A stretch of 64,000 nt of DNA from Bacillota bacterium (GCA_023442465.1 JAEZZQ010000017.1:57981-121980); one strand, 5' to 3'; counted from the first letter of the stretch, positions 42,229 through 50,947 are shown. The notes: generated by a model from the sequence alone, not told the origin. A program made the numbers and translations.

Positions 42229-43713
42229 ATGGAAATTAAGATAAAAAGTTTACTGCATCAATTGAAAATTCTTAAGAGTCTTAAGGCACGAATCTTTGTT
42301 ATCGTTTTTTTAATAGGCATTATTCCGAGCTTTATCATACGTTTTGCCATATTAGAGAGCTATGAAGACCGTGCTGTCAGTTTGCGCACCTTGGATGTGC
42401 AGAACCAGCTAAAGATTATAGCGAATCATCTGATTACATACAACTATCTTAAGGATACCTCTTCAGAGGTAATAAGCGCGGAGTTAGAGCAGTTGTCCAA
42501 TCTTTACGACGGGCGTGTAATCATTATCAATTCCAATTTAAAGGTAATAAAGGATACGTATGCGATCAGCGAAGGAAAGACGATCATTACCGAAGAGGTT
42601 ATTAAATGCTTTAAAGAGGGTAAGGGCGTATCCAATTATGACAGAGAGAATGGCTACATCGAAATGACCACTCCTATCATAGCGGCGTCCGGTGGTGTGC
42701 ATGGGGAGGATGGAGATTCCAGTACTCCCGATATTGTGAGCGGAGTAATGCTGACGGGTGTTTCCACAGACAGCATTATGACAACTATGGATATTTTGAA
42801 TAGAAAAGCGTCGATTATGGGCATTCTCATGATGTTCATCATCTTTGTGATCGCTATGGTATTGGCCAATGTGCTGATAAAGCCCTTTGACCGTGTAACA
42901 AAAGCAATCAGTGAGGTGAAAGAGGGCTTTACGGACGAACCCGTTTCCGTATCGGATTATCTGGAAACGGAGCATATTGTGGATGCCTTCAACCAGTTGA
43001 TAAATCGGATGAAAGTGCTCGATACCTCCAGACAGGAATTCGTTTCCAACGTGTCGCACGAGCTGAAGACGCCCATCACTTCCATGAAAGTGCTGGCGGA
43101 TTCGCTTTTGACGCAGGAGGAGGTGCCTGCGGAGCTGTATCGGGAATTTCTGGTAGACATTGCGGCGGAAATAGACAGAGAGGACAAGATCATTAACGAT
43201 TTACTTGCTCTCGTGAAGATGGATAAAAAAGCATCATCCTTAAATATCAGCGTGGTGGATATTAATGCGCTGACGGAGATTATATTGAAGCGTCTCCGCC
43301 CTATTGCGAGAAAGCGCGATATCGAGGTGGTATTCGAAAGCAAACGCCCTGTGGTGGCGGAAGTGGACGAGGTAAAGCTTACGCTCATCATTACTAATCT
43401 GGTGGAAAATGCTATTAAGTACAACAACGAACAGGGCTGGGTAAAGGTAATACTGGATGCGGATTACCAGTTTTTTACGCTGGATATTATGGACTCGGGG
43501 ATAGGAATACCGGAAGATTCCCTGGAGCATATTTATGAGCGGTTCTATCGGGCGGACAAGTCCCACTCGAGAGAAATCGGAGGAACCGGTCTCGGGCTTT
43601 CCATTGCAAGAAATGCGGTGCTTATGCACAGGGGCTCTATAAAAGTGTTCAGCGTGGAAGGGGAAGGAACAACCTTTACGGTGAAGCTCCCGTTAGGCTA
43701 TGTCTCAGCGTAG
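42229..43713 (+). CDS. Sensor histidine kinase (HAMP-HisKA-HATPase)
   Basis: 494 residues. Two transmembrane helices (about 20-40 and 190-212) enclose an extracellular sensor of about 150 residues. A HAMP linker (about 213-265) follows, then the HisKA H-box FVSNVSHELKTPITSMKVLA, N-box TLIITNLVENAIKYNN, G1 DSGIGIPEDSLEHIYERFYR and G2 GGTGLGLSIARN. Domain order is like WalK/PhoR kinases without PAS. Partner of the response regulator just upstream. Signal unknown. Confidence 0.94.
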   Translation: MEIKIKSLLHQLKILKSLKARIFVIVFLIGIIPSFIIRFAILESYEDRAVSLRTLDVQNQLKIIANHLITYNYLKDTSSEVISAELEQLSNLYDGRVIIINSNLKVIKDTYAISEGKTIITEEVIKCFKEGKGVSNYDRENGYIEMTTPIIAASGGVHGEDGDSSTPDIVSGVMLTGVSTDSIMTTMDILNRKASIMGILMMFIIFVIAMVLANVLIKPFDRVTKAISEVKEGFTDEPVSVSDYLETEHIVDAFNQLINRMKVLDTSRQEFVSNVSHELKTPITSMKVLADSLLTQEEVPAELYREFLVDIAAEIDREDKIINDLLALVKMDKKASSLNISVVDINALTEIILKRLRPIARKRDIEVVFESKRPVVAEVDEVKLTLIITNLVENAIKYNNEQGWVKVILDADYQFFTLDIMDSGIGIPEDSLEHIYERFYRADKSHSREIGGTGLGLSIARNAVLMHRGSIKVFSVEGEGTTFTVKLPLGYVSA

Positions 43714-43753
43714 GAGCCGCATAAATAAGGTATGAAATATGGTGACAAACGCG

Positions 43754-43875
43754 GTGGAGAAGTTACTGTTAAGCTACGTAAGAATATGATTCAAGAGTGA
43801 TTTCTGCTTCGCCGAGCGAATTTAAATGCAGAAATCGTACGTTACTGAGAACGGAGTGAACAGTAACGTGGAGAA
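43754..43875. repeat. 8-bp target-site duplications around MITE copy 6
   Basis: GTGGAGAA at 43754-43761 and at 43868-43875, directly abutting both ends of the element. Confidence 0.85.
43762..43867 (+). mobile_element. MITE copy 6 (internally deleted, 106 bp)
   Basis: GTTACTGTT runs directly into AAGCTACGTAAG, so about 26 bp between two GTT repeats (the rest of the left terminus and the left arm of hairpin A) are missing. The right half is intact to GTGAACAGTAAC, apart from a 2-bp loss in AAGAGTGATTTC. Lies between the kinase and GerMN genes. Confidence 0.9.
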
Positions 43876-43953
43876 CATTCGTTTCACGTTAGTGTCAACT
43901 GTGAGGTCAATGAGTGGAAAGTGCTCACAAGACAGTGATATAAGGAGAAGGTA

Positions 43954-44886
43954 ATGAAGAAAAAGTTAATATTCGTGCTCATGATCTTCTGTTTATTTTT
44001 AACGGCGGCCTGCAGCGGAGAAGAGCAGGTGGATAAGAGCAGAATATATAAGATTTATGATATAAATAAAAATGAAACGAAGATTTTTTCCAATGAATAT
44101 GTAGCGGAGAATACGGAGGAGGACGCGTTGATCGATGAGCTGCTGACACAACTTGCCGCTACTCCTGAAAAGCTGGAATACAAGGCTCCCTTAGCCGGAG
44201 AATTCAAGTTGTTAAGCTATTCTGTGGAAGAGGGACAGCTCATCCTCAATTTTGACGAGCATTACAAGAATCAGCCGGTTACCACAGAAGTTCTCGTACG
44301 TGCAGCAATCGTCAGGACGATGACACAGATAGAGGGAATCAGTTACGTTTCTTTTTATGTGAAAAATGATCCCTTGACGGACCGGGAAGGAAATGTGCTG
44401 GGGACGATGTCTGCGGATATGTTTGTGGATAATTCGGGAAGTGAGATCAACGCTTATGAAAAGGCGACACTTCGCCTTTATTTTGCGAACAAAGAAGGCA
44501 ATAGGCTGATAGAAACGAATCGGAAGCTCGTTTATAATACGAATATTTCCATGGAGAAGCTCATCGTCGAGCAGCTCATCGACGGTCCCAGCGAGCAGGT
44601 AAAGGGGGAGGTTTATCCGACCATCAATCCTGATACGAAAGTTATAAGCGTTACAGTAAAGGATGGGATATGTTATGTAAATCTAAGCGAGAATTTTTTA
44701 ACTGTTGCAGGTAATGTGACCTCCGATGTAACTATATATTCTCTTGCCAACTCCCTTGTGGAACTGGCCAATGTGAATAAGGTGCAGATTGCGGTAGAGG
44801 GGGAGACAAATATTATGTTCCGGGAGAATACGAGCCTCGTTACCTCATTCGAGAGGAATCTGGACATCGTTACGCCGGCGGAGTAG
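43954..44886 (+). CDS. GerMN-domain spore germination lipoprotein (GerM-like)
   Basis: 310 residues. Signal peptide with lipobox LTAACSG; predicted lipoprotein. Two GerMN repeats follow: about 55-165 (EDALIDELLTQLAATPEKLE, LSYSVEEGQLILNFDEHYKN, AAIVRTMTQIEGISYVSFYV) and about 185-300 (EKLIVEQLIDGPSEQVKGEV, GICYVNLSENFLTVAGNVTS, LANSLVELANVNKVQIAVEG). GerM in Bacillus takes part in sporulation and connects with the SpoIIQ complex. RBS AAGGAGAAGG. Co-directional with comEC 28 bp downstream. Confidence 0.9.
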   Translation: MKKKLIFVLMIFCLFLTAACSGEEQVDKSRIYKIYDINKNETKIFSNEYVAENTEEDALIDELLTQLAATPEKLEYKAPLAGEFKLLSYSVEEGQLILNFDEHYKNQPVTTEVLVRAAIVRTMTQIEGISYVSFYVKNDPLTDREGNVLGTMSADMFVDNSGSEINAYEKATLRLYFANKEGNRLIETNRKLVYNTNISMEKLIVEQLIDGPSEQVKGEVYPTINPDTKVISVTVKDGICYVNLSENFLTVAGNVTSDVTIYSLANSLVELANVNKVQIAVEGETNIMFRENTSLVTSFERNLDIVTPAE

Positions 44887-44914
44887 GTGAGCAGCTTATA
44901 GAAGGAGGAGGTTT

Positions 44915-47161
44915 ATGCGAAGGCCCCTATGTCTGTTTTGCCTGACATTTGTGGTGGCGCTGATTTGTTGTATGCGGTTTATACCGATGCCCGTCCCCGA
45001 TTACGGAAGCCTGGACGGGCGGCAGCTTTTACTGGAAGGTCAGGTCTATCAAAAGGAGTACCGGGTATTTGAAGACGGCAATAGCGTCAAAAAGGTTCTT
45101 ATTCTCTATCTTAAATCAATTCATATTCCGAGCAAGTCGGAGTATTCTATCAAACTCCCACAAGAACGATTACAAAATATTATGTGTTATATGGAATCTG
45201 AGGCGGAGCCTGCCATCGGAAGTACGGTACGAGTGAATGGTACTGTGCAGTGTTTTCGAGAGGCTTCCAATCCTGGAGAATTCGATGTGCGCGATTACTA
45301 CCGCATCATGAAGCTGGATTTTAAGCTGAACAAGGCAAAGTTAACAGCCAGCAGCCTGGAATGTGACAAGCTGCGGGAGGGACTGTATCTCATAAAAAAG
45401 AAGCTGGGCGTTTCGCTGGATAACTGCTTTAACAAAGAGGATGCCTCCATTATGAAGGCGATGCTTTTGGGAGATACGGGCAATATGGATGAAGAAATAA
45501 AGGAGCTTTATAAGCGAAGCGGAATCATTCATATTCTGGCGATTTCCGGCATGCATATTTCTGTGATCGGGATGGGACTGTATAAGATGCTTATAAGCCT
45601 TAGGGTACCCAATAAATTAAACGTGTTTATCTGCATAGGGGTAATCTGGTGCTATGGGATAATGACAGGAATGGGGGCGTCGGCAGTGCGGGCTATCGTC
45701 ATGTTCGGGCTGCATTTTGTCGCCCGCATGATAGGACGGACTTATGATATGCTGACCGCTCTTTCTCTGGCGGCTATGCTCCTTCTCATAGAACAGCCCC
45801 GGTATGTGGAGCATAGCGGATTCTTATTTTCCTTTGGAGCGATTGCGGCGCTTTGCCTGCTTATGCCGGTGTTATGGGAAAAGGATAGGAAGCCGCGGGG
45901 GAGCGCCGGGAAGCTATGGAATAGTATCCATAAGATGCGGCAAGCGCTTGCTTCAGGCGGGGCGGTCGCACTCGTGCAGCTTCCCATCCATCTTATCTTT
46001 TATTATCAATTTCCGATCTGTTCTATTTTCATAAATCTTATTGTAATCCCCCTTTCAACTATTGTTATGTATAACGGAATGTTTTGCATGCTGACAGGAG
46101 GCTTTTTGCCCGTTATCGCCCGGAAGGCAGCATATATCAATTCGGCTGTTCTCTGGATTTATGAAAAGTCCTGTATGCTGTGTGAAAAAGCTTCCTACGG
46201 AAATATCATAGCCGGGAAGCCGGAGCGCTGGCAGGTGGAGGTATATATTCTCATGCTTGTCTTCTTATCTGCTGTGGGGAAAAAAATGTCCTCTTGGTGG
46301 AAGGTGCAGTGGATAATCGCTGCCCTCGCTTTATTGATGTTTCGGCATGACGGCGCACTTTCCATAACGGTCTTGGACGTTGGCCAGGGAGACGGCATAT
46401 ATATAAGGAGCGAGGCAGGAATGCACTATTTGATCGACGGCGGAAGTACATCGAAAAGTGAAGTTGGAAATTACCAGTTGCTTCCTTATTTGAAATCGCA
46501 GGGAGTGAAAAGGCTGGAGGCGGTTTTCGTCACCCATGCAGACGGGGACCACTATAACGGGATAGAAACACTTATGGAAGCCTCTGATAAGGGGGGAATA
46601 AGAATTTTGGATTTGATTCTGCCGGATATCGGAGACAGTGCGAGGAGTGAAGCGTATGAGAAACTGATAAGGGAAGCGAAGGAACACCGCATCGATGTGA
46701 AGTATATGAGCAGAGGGCAGTTTTTTGAAAACGGGGAAATGAGAATTACCTGCCTCCATCCATATGAAGGTTATAGTACGTTGGATGCGAATGAATATTC
46801 TCTCGTTTTATATCTGCGCTACAAAAACTTTCAGGCCCTCTTTACAGGCGATGTGGAGGGAGACGGGGAAGAAGAGTTAAAGCGGTATATAGAAAAAAGC
46901 AGTATTTTGCAAGGCCCTATTTCGCTCCTGAAAGTGGCACACCATGGTTCCGGCAATTCAACGGGCGAAGATTTGCTCAAGCTTTTGGATCCGCAGCTTG
47001 CGCTAATTTCCTGTGCTGAAAGGAATAGCTACGGACATCCCCATCCGGATTTGCTGGACCGTTTGGAAAACCAGGAATGTATAGTTTACATAACAAAGGA
47101 TAAGGGGGCGATTACCATACATACTGACGGAAGAAAGATAGCAGTCGAAACCTTCCGATGA
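44915..47161 (+). CDS. comEC: ComEC/Rec2 DNA-uptake channel protein
   Basis: 748 residues. DUF4131-like N-terminal part with two helices, then the competence domain with LLGDTGNMDEEIKELYKRSG and IIHILAISGMHISVIGMGLY (hallmark), several membrane segments, and a C-terminal metallo-beta-lactamase-like domain beginning ITVLDVGQGDGIYI and with the metal motif THADGDHYNG, later VAHHGSGNSTG. ComEC forms the pore for single-stranded DNA, and the C-terminal domain may degrade the other strand. Complete and apparently intact, RBS AGAAGGAGGAGG. Confidence 0.95.
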   Translation: MRRPLCLFCLTFVVALICCMRFIPMPVPDYGSLDGRQLLLEGQVYQKEYRVFEDGNSVKKVLILYLKSIHIPSKSEYSIKLPQERLQNIMCYMESEAEPAIGSTVRVNGTVQCFREASNPGEFDVRDYYRIMKLDFKLNKAKLTASSLECDKLREGLYLIKKKLGVSLDNCFNKEDASIMKAMLLGDTGNMDEEIKELYKRSGIIHILAISGMHISVIGMGLYKMLISLRVPNKLNVFICIGVIWCYGIMTGMGASAVRAIVMFGLHFVARMIGRTYDMLTALSLAAMLLLIEQPRYVEHSGFLFSFGAIAALCLLMPVLWEKDRKPRGSAGKLWNSIHKMRQALASGGAVALVQLPIHLIFYYQFPICSIFINLIVIPLSTIVMYNGMFCMLTGGFLPVIARKAAYINSAVLWIYEKSCMLCEKASYGNIIAGKPERWQVEVYILMLVFLSAVGKKMSSWWKVQWIIAALALLMFRHDGALSITVLDVGQGDGIYIRSEAGMHYLIDGGSTSKSEVGNYQLLPYLKSQGVKRLEAVFVTHADGDHYNGIETLMEASDKGGIRILDLILPDIGDSARSEAYEKLIREAKEHRIDVKYMSRGQFFENGEMRITCLHPYEGYSTLDANEYSLVLYLRYKNFQALFTGDVEGDGEEELKRYIEKSSILQGPISLLKVAHHGSGNSTGEDLLKLLDPQLALISCAERNSYGHPHPDLLDRLENQECIVYITKDKGAITIHTDGRKIAVETFR

Positions 47162-47169
47162 ATTATTAC

Positions 47170-47206
47170 CGGCTATCTGCCGGAGAGCGGACAGATAGCC
47201 GATTTT
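47170..47206. terminator. Bidirectional terminator between comEC and the flavodoxin-like gene
   Basis: CGGCTATCTG (47170-47179) and CAGATAGCCG (47192-47201) form a perfect 10-bp stem, followed by ATTTTC on the plus strand; it lies between convergent genes. Confidence 0.75.
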
Positions 47207-47219
47207 CATATATATATAT

Positions 47220-47888
47220 TTATAATAATCCGAGATCTGCCCACCTTTTTTGCACGCCGGTATAGGCGTCCTTCTTACGAAGTATAAAGGGCTTAAGGCC
47301 GATGGCAATTACTAATTTTTGTTTCAGGCTTTGTATGGTACGGGGCTTTTTATGTAAAATATCATTATAAATCTTAACTGCATACTTTCTCGCTTTATTA
47401 TTTAATTTTGTATTTGCGGAATAATCGCTGTTGAACGGAACTTTTTCTGTTATTGTGCCGCTCAATGTTGCACCCGAAAGGGTTACAAGGCTTTTAAGTA
47501 TCTTTGATGTTTCGTGCCCGCCATAATTCTCGTAGGTAGAAACGCACACGGCGTATTTGCCATGCAATAATTGTTCTATTACAAAGTGCCCTCTATCGAT
47601 GAACACTTTCAATGTACCCGGAACATTGCTCGCTATTGTGGACGATCCTATTACTAAACCATCGACCTCTCCAAGCTGTCGTGATATTTTTTCCGCATCA
47701 TCGTTGATGATACAATTGCCTGTTTTATAGCAGATGCAGCATCCTTTGCAGAAGGAAATGTCCTGATTGCATAAATCATAAAAAATGATTTCACAGCCCT
47801 GCTCCATCAATCCTTTTTCTATTTCGTGCAATAAATAAGCTGTGGAACCGTTTTTTCTTGGACTTCCGTTTATGATCATAATTTTCAT
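47220..47888 (-). CDS. Flavodoxin-fold NAD(P)H-dependent oxidoreductase
   Basis: 222 residues from ATG 47886-47888 with AAGGTGCGG upstream. MIINGSPRKNGSTAYLLHEI is the FMN-phosphate-binding motif. A cluster of cysteines, SFCKGCCICYKTGNCI, follows at about residues 45-65, as in iron-sulfur flavoproteins. VIGSSTIASNVPGTLKVFID matches the FMN isoalloxazine loop. It probably reduces quinones or metals. It is inserted, in opposite orientation, between comEC and holA. Confidence 0.85.
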   Translation of the reverse strand: MKIMIINGSPRKNGSTAYLLHEIEKGLMEQGCEIIFYDLCNQDISFCKGCCICYKTGNCIINDDAEKISRQLGEVDGLVIGSSTIASNVPGTLKVFIDRGHFVIEQLLHGKYAVCVSTYENYGGHETSKILKSLVTLSGATLSGTITEKVPFNSDYSANTKLNNKARKYAVKIYNDILHKKPRTIQSLKQKLVIAIGLKPFILRKKDAYTGVQKRWADLGLL

Positions 47889-48236
47889 GTAATACCGCAC
47901 CTTTCTAAAACAATAGTTGTCATTTAAACGAAAAAATAATGATTAAATTGTAACATATAGATGATAATCCAACAACAACCGAGTTTGTTGACTGCTAAGT
48001 TTATTGGCTGCTGAGTTTATTGTCAATTGAGTTTATTAACTACCAGCTTATTAACTGACGGGTTTATTGGCACTGCTGAATTTTACAATGTGTTTTTTAA
48101 TACCATATCATCTGCTGGATTTTTTAACGCTTCCGCATGAGTGTGGCAGTGCTGCGGCAGGCAGTGCTACGGAAGGTTTGACAGAGAAATAAAAGGTATT
48201 TATAATGAAGAAGTAAATACGACAGAAGGAGATACT
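47889..48236. other. 348-bp spacer upstream of holA
   Basis: Contains an A+T-rich part and the degenerate 16-bp tandem array at 47981-48077. No credible gene; a weak frame (48141-48236) fuses in frame with holA but has no ribosome site. Confidence 0.6.
47981..48077. repeat. Degenerate 16-bp tandem repeat (about six units)
   Basis: Units are GAGTTTGTTGACTGCT, AAGTTTATTGGCTGCT, GAGTTTATTGTCAATT, GAGTTTATTAACTACC, then AGCTTATTAACTGACG and GGTTTATTGGCACTGCT. The core TTTATTgrCTGCT is kept while the flanks vary. Located 160 bp upstream of holA. Confidence 0.7.
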
Positions 48237-49220
48237 ATGCAGCGCATCAACGAAGATATTAAGACGGGACAATTGAAAAATATATATCTTTTATACGGAG
48301 AAGAGGCATACCTTCGCAAGCAGTATCGGGATAGACTTAAGAGCGCGCTGACGGATGAGGAAGATACGATGAATTACAATTATTTCGAAGGAAAAGGTGT
48401 ATCTCCCGGCGCAGTAATCGATTTGGCGGAAACCATGCCTTTTTTTGCGGACCGTCGCGTGATTATTATTGAAAACAGCGGGCTTTTCAAGCAGGGAGGA
48501 GAAGTGCTGGCGGAGTATTTGAACGAGCCGCCCGTAACGTCCTGCTTTGTTTTTGTGGAGACAGAGGTGGATAAGAGGAGCAAACTCTTTAAAATGGTAT
48601 CCGCGAAAGGCACCGCCGTGGAATTTCCCATTCAGAGCGAGGAGACGCTTCAAAAATGGGTGTTGGGTATGATAAAAAAAGAGGATAAGAAGATATCCGG
48701 TTCGGCTCTCCGTTATTTTATGGAAAAGACAGGAACGGATATGGAGAATATACGCAAGGAGTTAGAAAAGCTGATGTGTTACTGTATGGAAAAGGATGCG
48801 GTGACGGAGCAGGATATCGAGGATATATGTACACATAGGGTGAGCAACCATATTTTCGATATGGTGAATGCCATTGCAGATAAGAAGCAGAAGGCGGCCC
48901 TGAATTTGTATTATGATTTGCTGGCTTTAAAGGAACCGCCGATGCGTATTCTCTTTTTGATTGCGAGGCAGTATAATATGCTTCTTCAAGTGAAAGAACT
49001 AAAAGTCAAGGGTTATGATAATAAAAGGATTGGGGAAAAGGTCGGGCTTTTGCCTTTTATAGCGGGTAAGTATGCGGTTCAGGCTTCCAAATTCAGCGGC
49101 GCGGATTTGAGGAGTGCGCTGGAGGCTTGTGTGGAGGCAGAGGAAGCGGTGAAGACGGGGGGAATGAATGATGTGATGAGTGTGGAGTTGTTGATTGTGA
49201 AGTATAGTGGGGTGGGGTGA
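48237..49220 (+). CDS. holA: DNA polymerase III subunit delta
   Basis: 327 residues from ATG 48237 (AGAAGGAG upstream). NIYLLYGEEAYLRKQYRDRL, MPFFADRRVIIIENSGLF and the C-terminal LFLIARQYNMLLQVKELKVK, then GLLPFIAGKYAVQASKF are HolA features. It opens the beta clamp within the clamp loader. comEC-holA-rpsT is a common gene order in Firmicutes; here the flavodoxin-like gene intrudes and rpsT is not found after it. Confidence 0.93.
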   Translation: MQRINEDIKTGQLKNIYLLYGEEAYLRKQYRDRLKSALTDEEDTMNYNYFEGKGVSPGAVIDLAETMPFFADRRVIIIENSGLFKQGGEVLAEYLNEPPVTSCFVFVETEVDKRSKLFKMVSAKGTAVEFPIQSEETLQKWVLGMIKKEDKKISGSALRYFMEKTGTDMENIRKELEKLMCYCMEKDAVTEQDIEDICTHRVSNHIFDMVNAIADKKQKAALNLYYDLLALKEPPMRILFLIARQYNMLLQVKELKVKGYDNKRIGEKVGLLPFIAGKYAVQASKFSGADLRSALEACVEAEEAVKTGGMNDVMSVELLIVKYSGVG

Positions 49221-49247
49221 TTTTTTTGTGGGGAGGGAGGTTGTGAG

Positions 49248-49476
49248 GGATTTTCTTCGGCAGCCTTTGGGTTTTCTTCCGACGCACGCGGCCAGGGTTT
49301 TCTAAATGGAACCGGGGGGCGGTGGTAACGAACGGGCCGGCAGTGAAGCACATCCGTGTGCTGCACTGCCTAAATGCTGCATCCTTGCAGCATTTTCCCT
49401 GGGTGTGGATGGTTCCATTAAGAAAACGCTGGCCACGTGCTGACGGAAGCGAACCCAAAGCTGCCGAAGAAAGTCC
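49248..49476. repeat. 229-bp fold-back (long imperfect inverted repeat) with nested hairpins
   Basis: The left arm (49248-49313) reads GGATTTTCTTCGGCAGCC... and the right arm (49411-49476) is its reverse complement at most positions, over 66 nt, including TCTTCGGCAGC/GCTGCCGAAGA and AATGGAACC/GGTTCCATT. In the 97-nt centre are two perfect hairpins, GGCAGTG..CACTGCC (49339-49370) and AATGCTGC..GCAGCATT (49373-49394). G-rich and unlike neighbouring coding DNA. Either a fold-back mobile element or a structured RNA; short reading frames inside it are not genes. Confidence 0.7.
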
Positions 49477-49698
49477 CCGCCAAGGTTACGAGATTATACA
49501 TAAAATCAGTATAGGGAGCGGTAAGCGGAGGTTGAGGAAAGCGATGAGTTTGGAGGCAGAGTGAATTGGGTGAAGAATAGATTTTTAGAATAAAATTTAT
49601 TTTGCTTGTAGATATTGTGTACTTGTCTAAAGCCACGGGTATTAAGGGTATGAAGTAATAGTATGAAATATGGAGAATGAGAAAGGAAAGGGTAAAAA

Positions 49699-50145
49699 AT
49701 GAGTAAGATTGATGAAATTAGAGCGGAAATGGTAACGGCGATGAAGAATAAGGATAAGGATAGGAAGGAAACCTTGTCTATGCTGCTTGGAGCGCTTAAG
49801 AATAAGGCGATTGATAAGCGGGAGGATTTGACGGAGGCCGAGGAGTATGAGGTAATCAAGAAGGAGATTAAGCAGACGAAGGAGACGATGGAGCTTGCTC
49901 CGGAGGATAGAGGGGATATTAAGGAGCAGTGTAAAAAGAGGCTTGAGGTGCTTGGCGAGTTTGCTCCGGAGGAGATGAGCGAGGAAGCGATTCGGGGAGC
50001 GATAGGGGAAGTGCTGGCGTCTTTGGCAATAGAAAATCCTTCAGCGAAGGATAAGGGCCGGGTGATGAAGGAGCTGATGCCGAAGGTGAAGGGGAAAGCG
50101 GATGGTGCCTTGGTGAATAGGATTGTCGCTGAGATTCTGGGGTAG
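49699..50145 (+). CDS. GatB/YqeY domain-containing protein
   Basis: 148 residues, full length. KIDEIRAEMVTAMKNKDKDR and ETLSMLLGALKNKAIDKRED start a helical bundle; EFAPEEMSEEAIRGAIGEVL, KDKGRVMKELMPKVKGKADG and ALVNRIVAEIL end it. The family resembles the tRNA-binding tail of GatB and is linked to tRNA amidotransferase or stress, but its function is not established. RBS GAAAGGAAAGGG. Its last codons are repeated twice downstream (50125-50209). Confidence 0.92.
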   Translation: MSKIDEIRAEMVTAMKNKDKDRKETLSMLLGALKNKAIDKREDLTEAEEYEVIKKEIKQTKETMELAPEDRGDIKEQCKKRLEVLGEFAPEEMSEEAIRGAIGEVLASLAIENPSAKDKGRVMKELMPKVKGKADGALVNRIVAEILG

Positions 50146-50209
50146 AAGGGAATTGCCGCTGAGATTCTGGAGTGGAAGGAATTACCGCTGAGATTTTGAG
50201 TTAGAATGG
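50125..50209 (+). repeat. Three tandem near-copies of the 3' end of the YqeY-like gene
   Basis: GTCGCTGAGATTCTGGGG (50125), GCCGCTGAGATTCTGGAG (50155) and ACCGCTGAGATTTTGAG (50184) start successive units of 30, 29 and about 26 bp. The stop codon of the gene lies in unit 1. The copies show mismatches, so the duplication is not brand new. Confidence 0.75.
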
Positions 50210-50545
50210 AAGTATACTTTATGATGCGTTAGTATGTCCTTATGACAGGGGACGGTATTAAGGAGATAAACCGAATTGGAGTAAGCGATAACGCAGAGAA
50301 GGAGATATTTTTGTGTTTTACGATGAAGAGGAGTGAAGCGCCGAGGTGTAAAAACGGCACGGTCTTTTTCGGATCTTTTTATAATATTATGTGTAGAAAA
50401 GTCTTTCTAAGGTGTTTTTTGGACACCAGAGAAAGGCTTTTGTTTTAAAACTCGGGAGTCAAAGTCCGTTTTATTGGACTTATAAAATGATATAATAAAA
50501 GAAAGGGAAGACAAAAATATGTACAAGCGAAAGGAATAGAATGAT
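50210..50545. other. Spacer downstream of the YqeY-like gene
   Basis: A 68-codon frame (50242-50448) has no family resemblance and runs through the terminator hairpin, so I do not call it. The rest holds the terminator at 50403-50446 and the leader of the gene at 50546. Confidence 0.5.
50403..50446 (+). terminator. Intrinsic terminator
   Basis: CTTTCT-aa-GGTGT pairs with ACACC-ag-AGAAAG (50403-50435) and is followed by GCTTTTGTTTT. It likely ends the YqeY-like transcript. Confidence 0.65.
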
Positions 50546-50947
50546 ATGAGAAAAGAGAAAAAGTGTGTAATTATTGAAAAGAAATGCTTAACAGTAACGT
50601 TATTATTTATAGCAGTTATTTTATTCTGTGCGAAAGGAACTGTGATGAGCCGGGAAAAGGATGGAGATTTGGCGGACAGACAGTATTATCGCGCAATAGA
50701 GAACGAATATATCGGAGAGATAAGGGAGGTGTTGGAGGAATACGGATATAAAAATTGTGGTATAACAATGACAAAGGTGACGGAGGAGGATATGCCAAAT
50801 GAGTATACCGTTTTGATTCATCATAAAAGACTTCAGGGCTTGGATGAAACTGGGAGGGAGAGCATTAAGGCGGAGCTTTCGGGCGTGGGATTTCCGGAGG
50901 AGGAGAGCCGGTTCTCCTATGTGTTTTTAAAGCTTAAAAATGATTGA
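50546..50947 (+). CDS. Hypothetical secreted or membrane-anchored protein
   Basis: 133 residues; ATG 50546 with GAAAGGAATAG upstream. Residues 14-32 form a hydrophobic helix (LTVTLLFIAVILFCAKGTVM), and the remainder is an acidic alpha/beta domain (RAIENEYIGEIREVLEEYGY, NEYTVLIHHKRLQGLDETGR). I do not recognise the family. One membrane-anchored extracytoplasmic domain is the simplest reading. Confidence 0.65.
   Translation: MRKEKKCVIIEKKCLTVTLLFIAVILFCAKGTVMSREKDGDLADRQYYRAIENEYIGEIREVLEEYGYKNCGITMTKVTEEDMPNEYTVLIHHKRLQGLDETGRESIKAELSGVGFPEEESRFSYVFLKLKND

Noticed and set aside
47981..48077. Possible CRISPR array
   Set aside because: Units are contiguous 16-mers without spacers and there are no cas genes.
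49093..49564. Small frames in the fold-back downstream of holA (80-121 codons)
   Set aside because: They follow the inverted repeat on both strands and contain low-complexity residues; no ribosome site.
50242..50448. 68-codon plus-strand frame after the YqeY-like gene
   Set aside because: Reads through the intrinsic terminator and lacks homology or a good ribosome site.
50585..50605. TTAACAGTAACG resembling a MITE end
   Set aside because: Only about 10 bases match, inside the coding sequence of the 50546 gene, with no second terminus.
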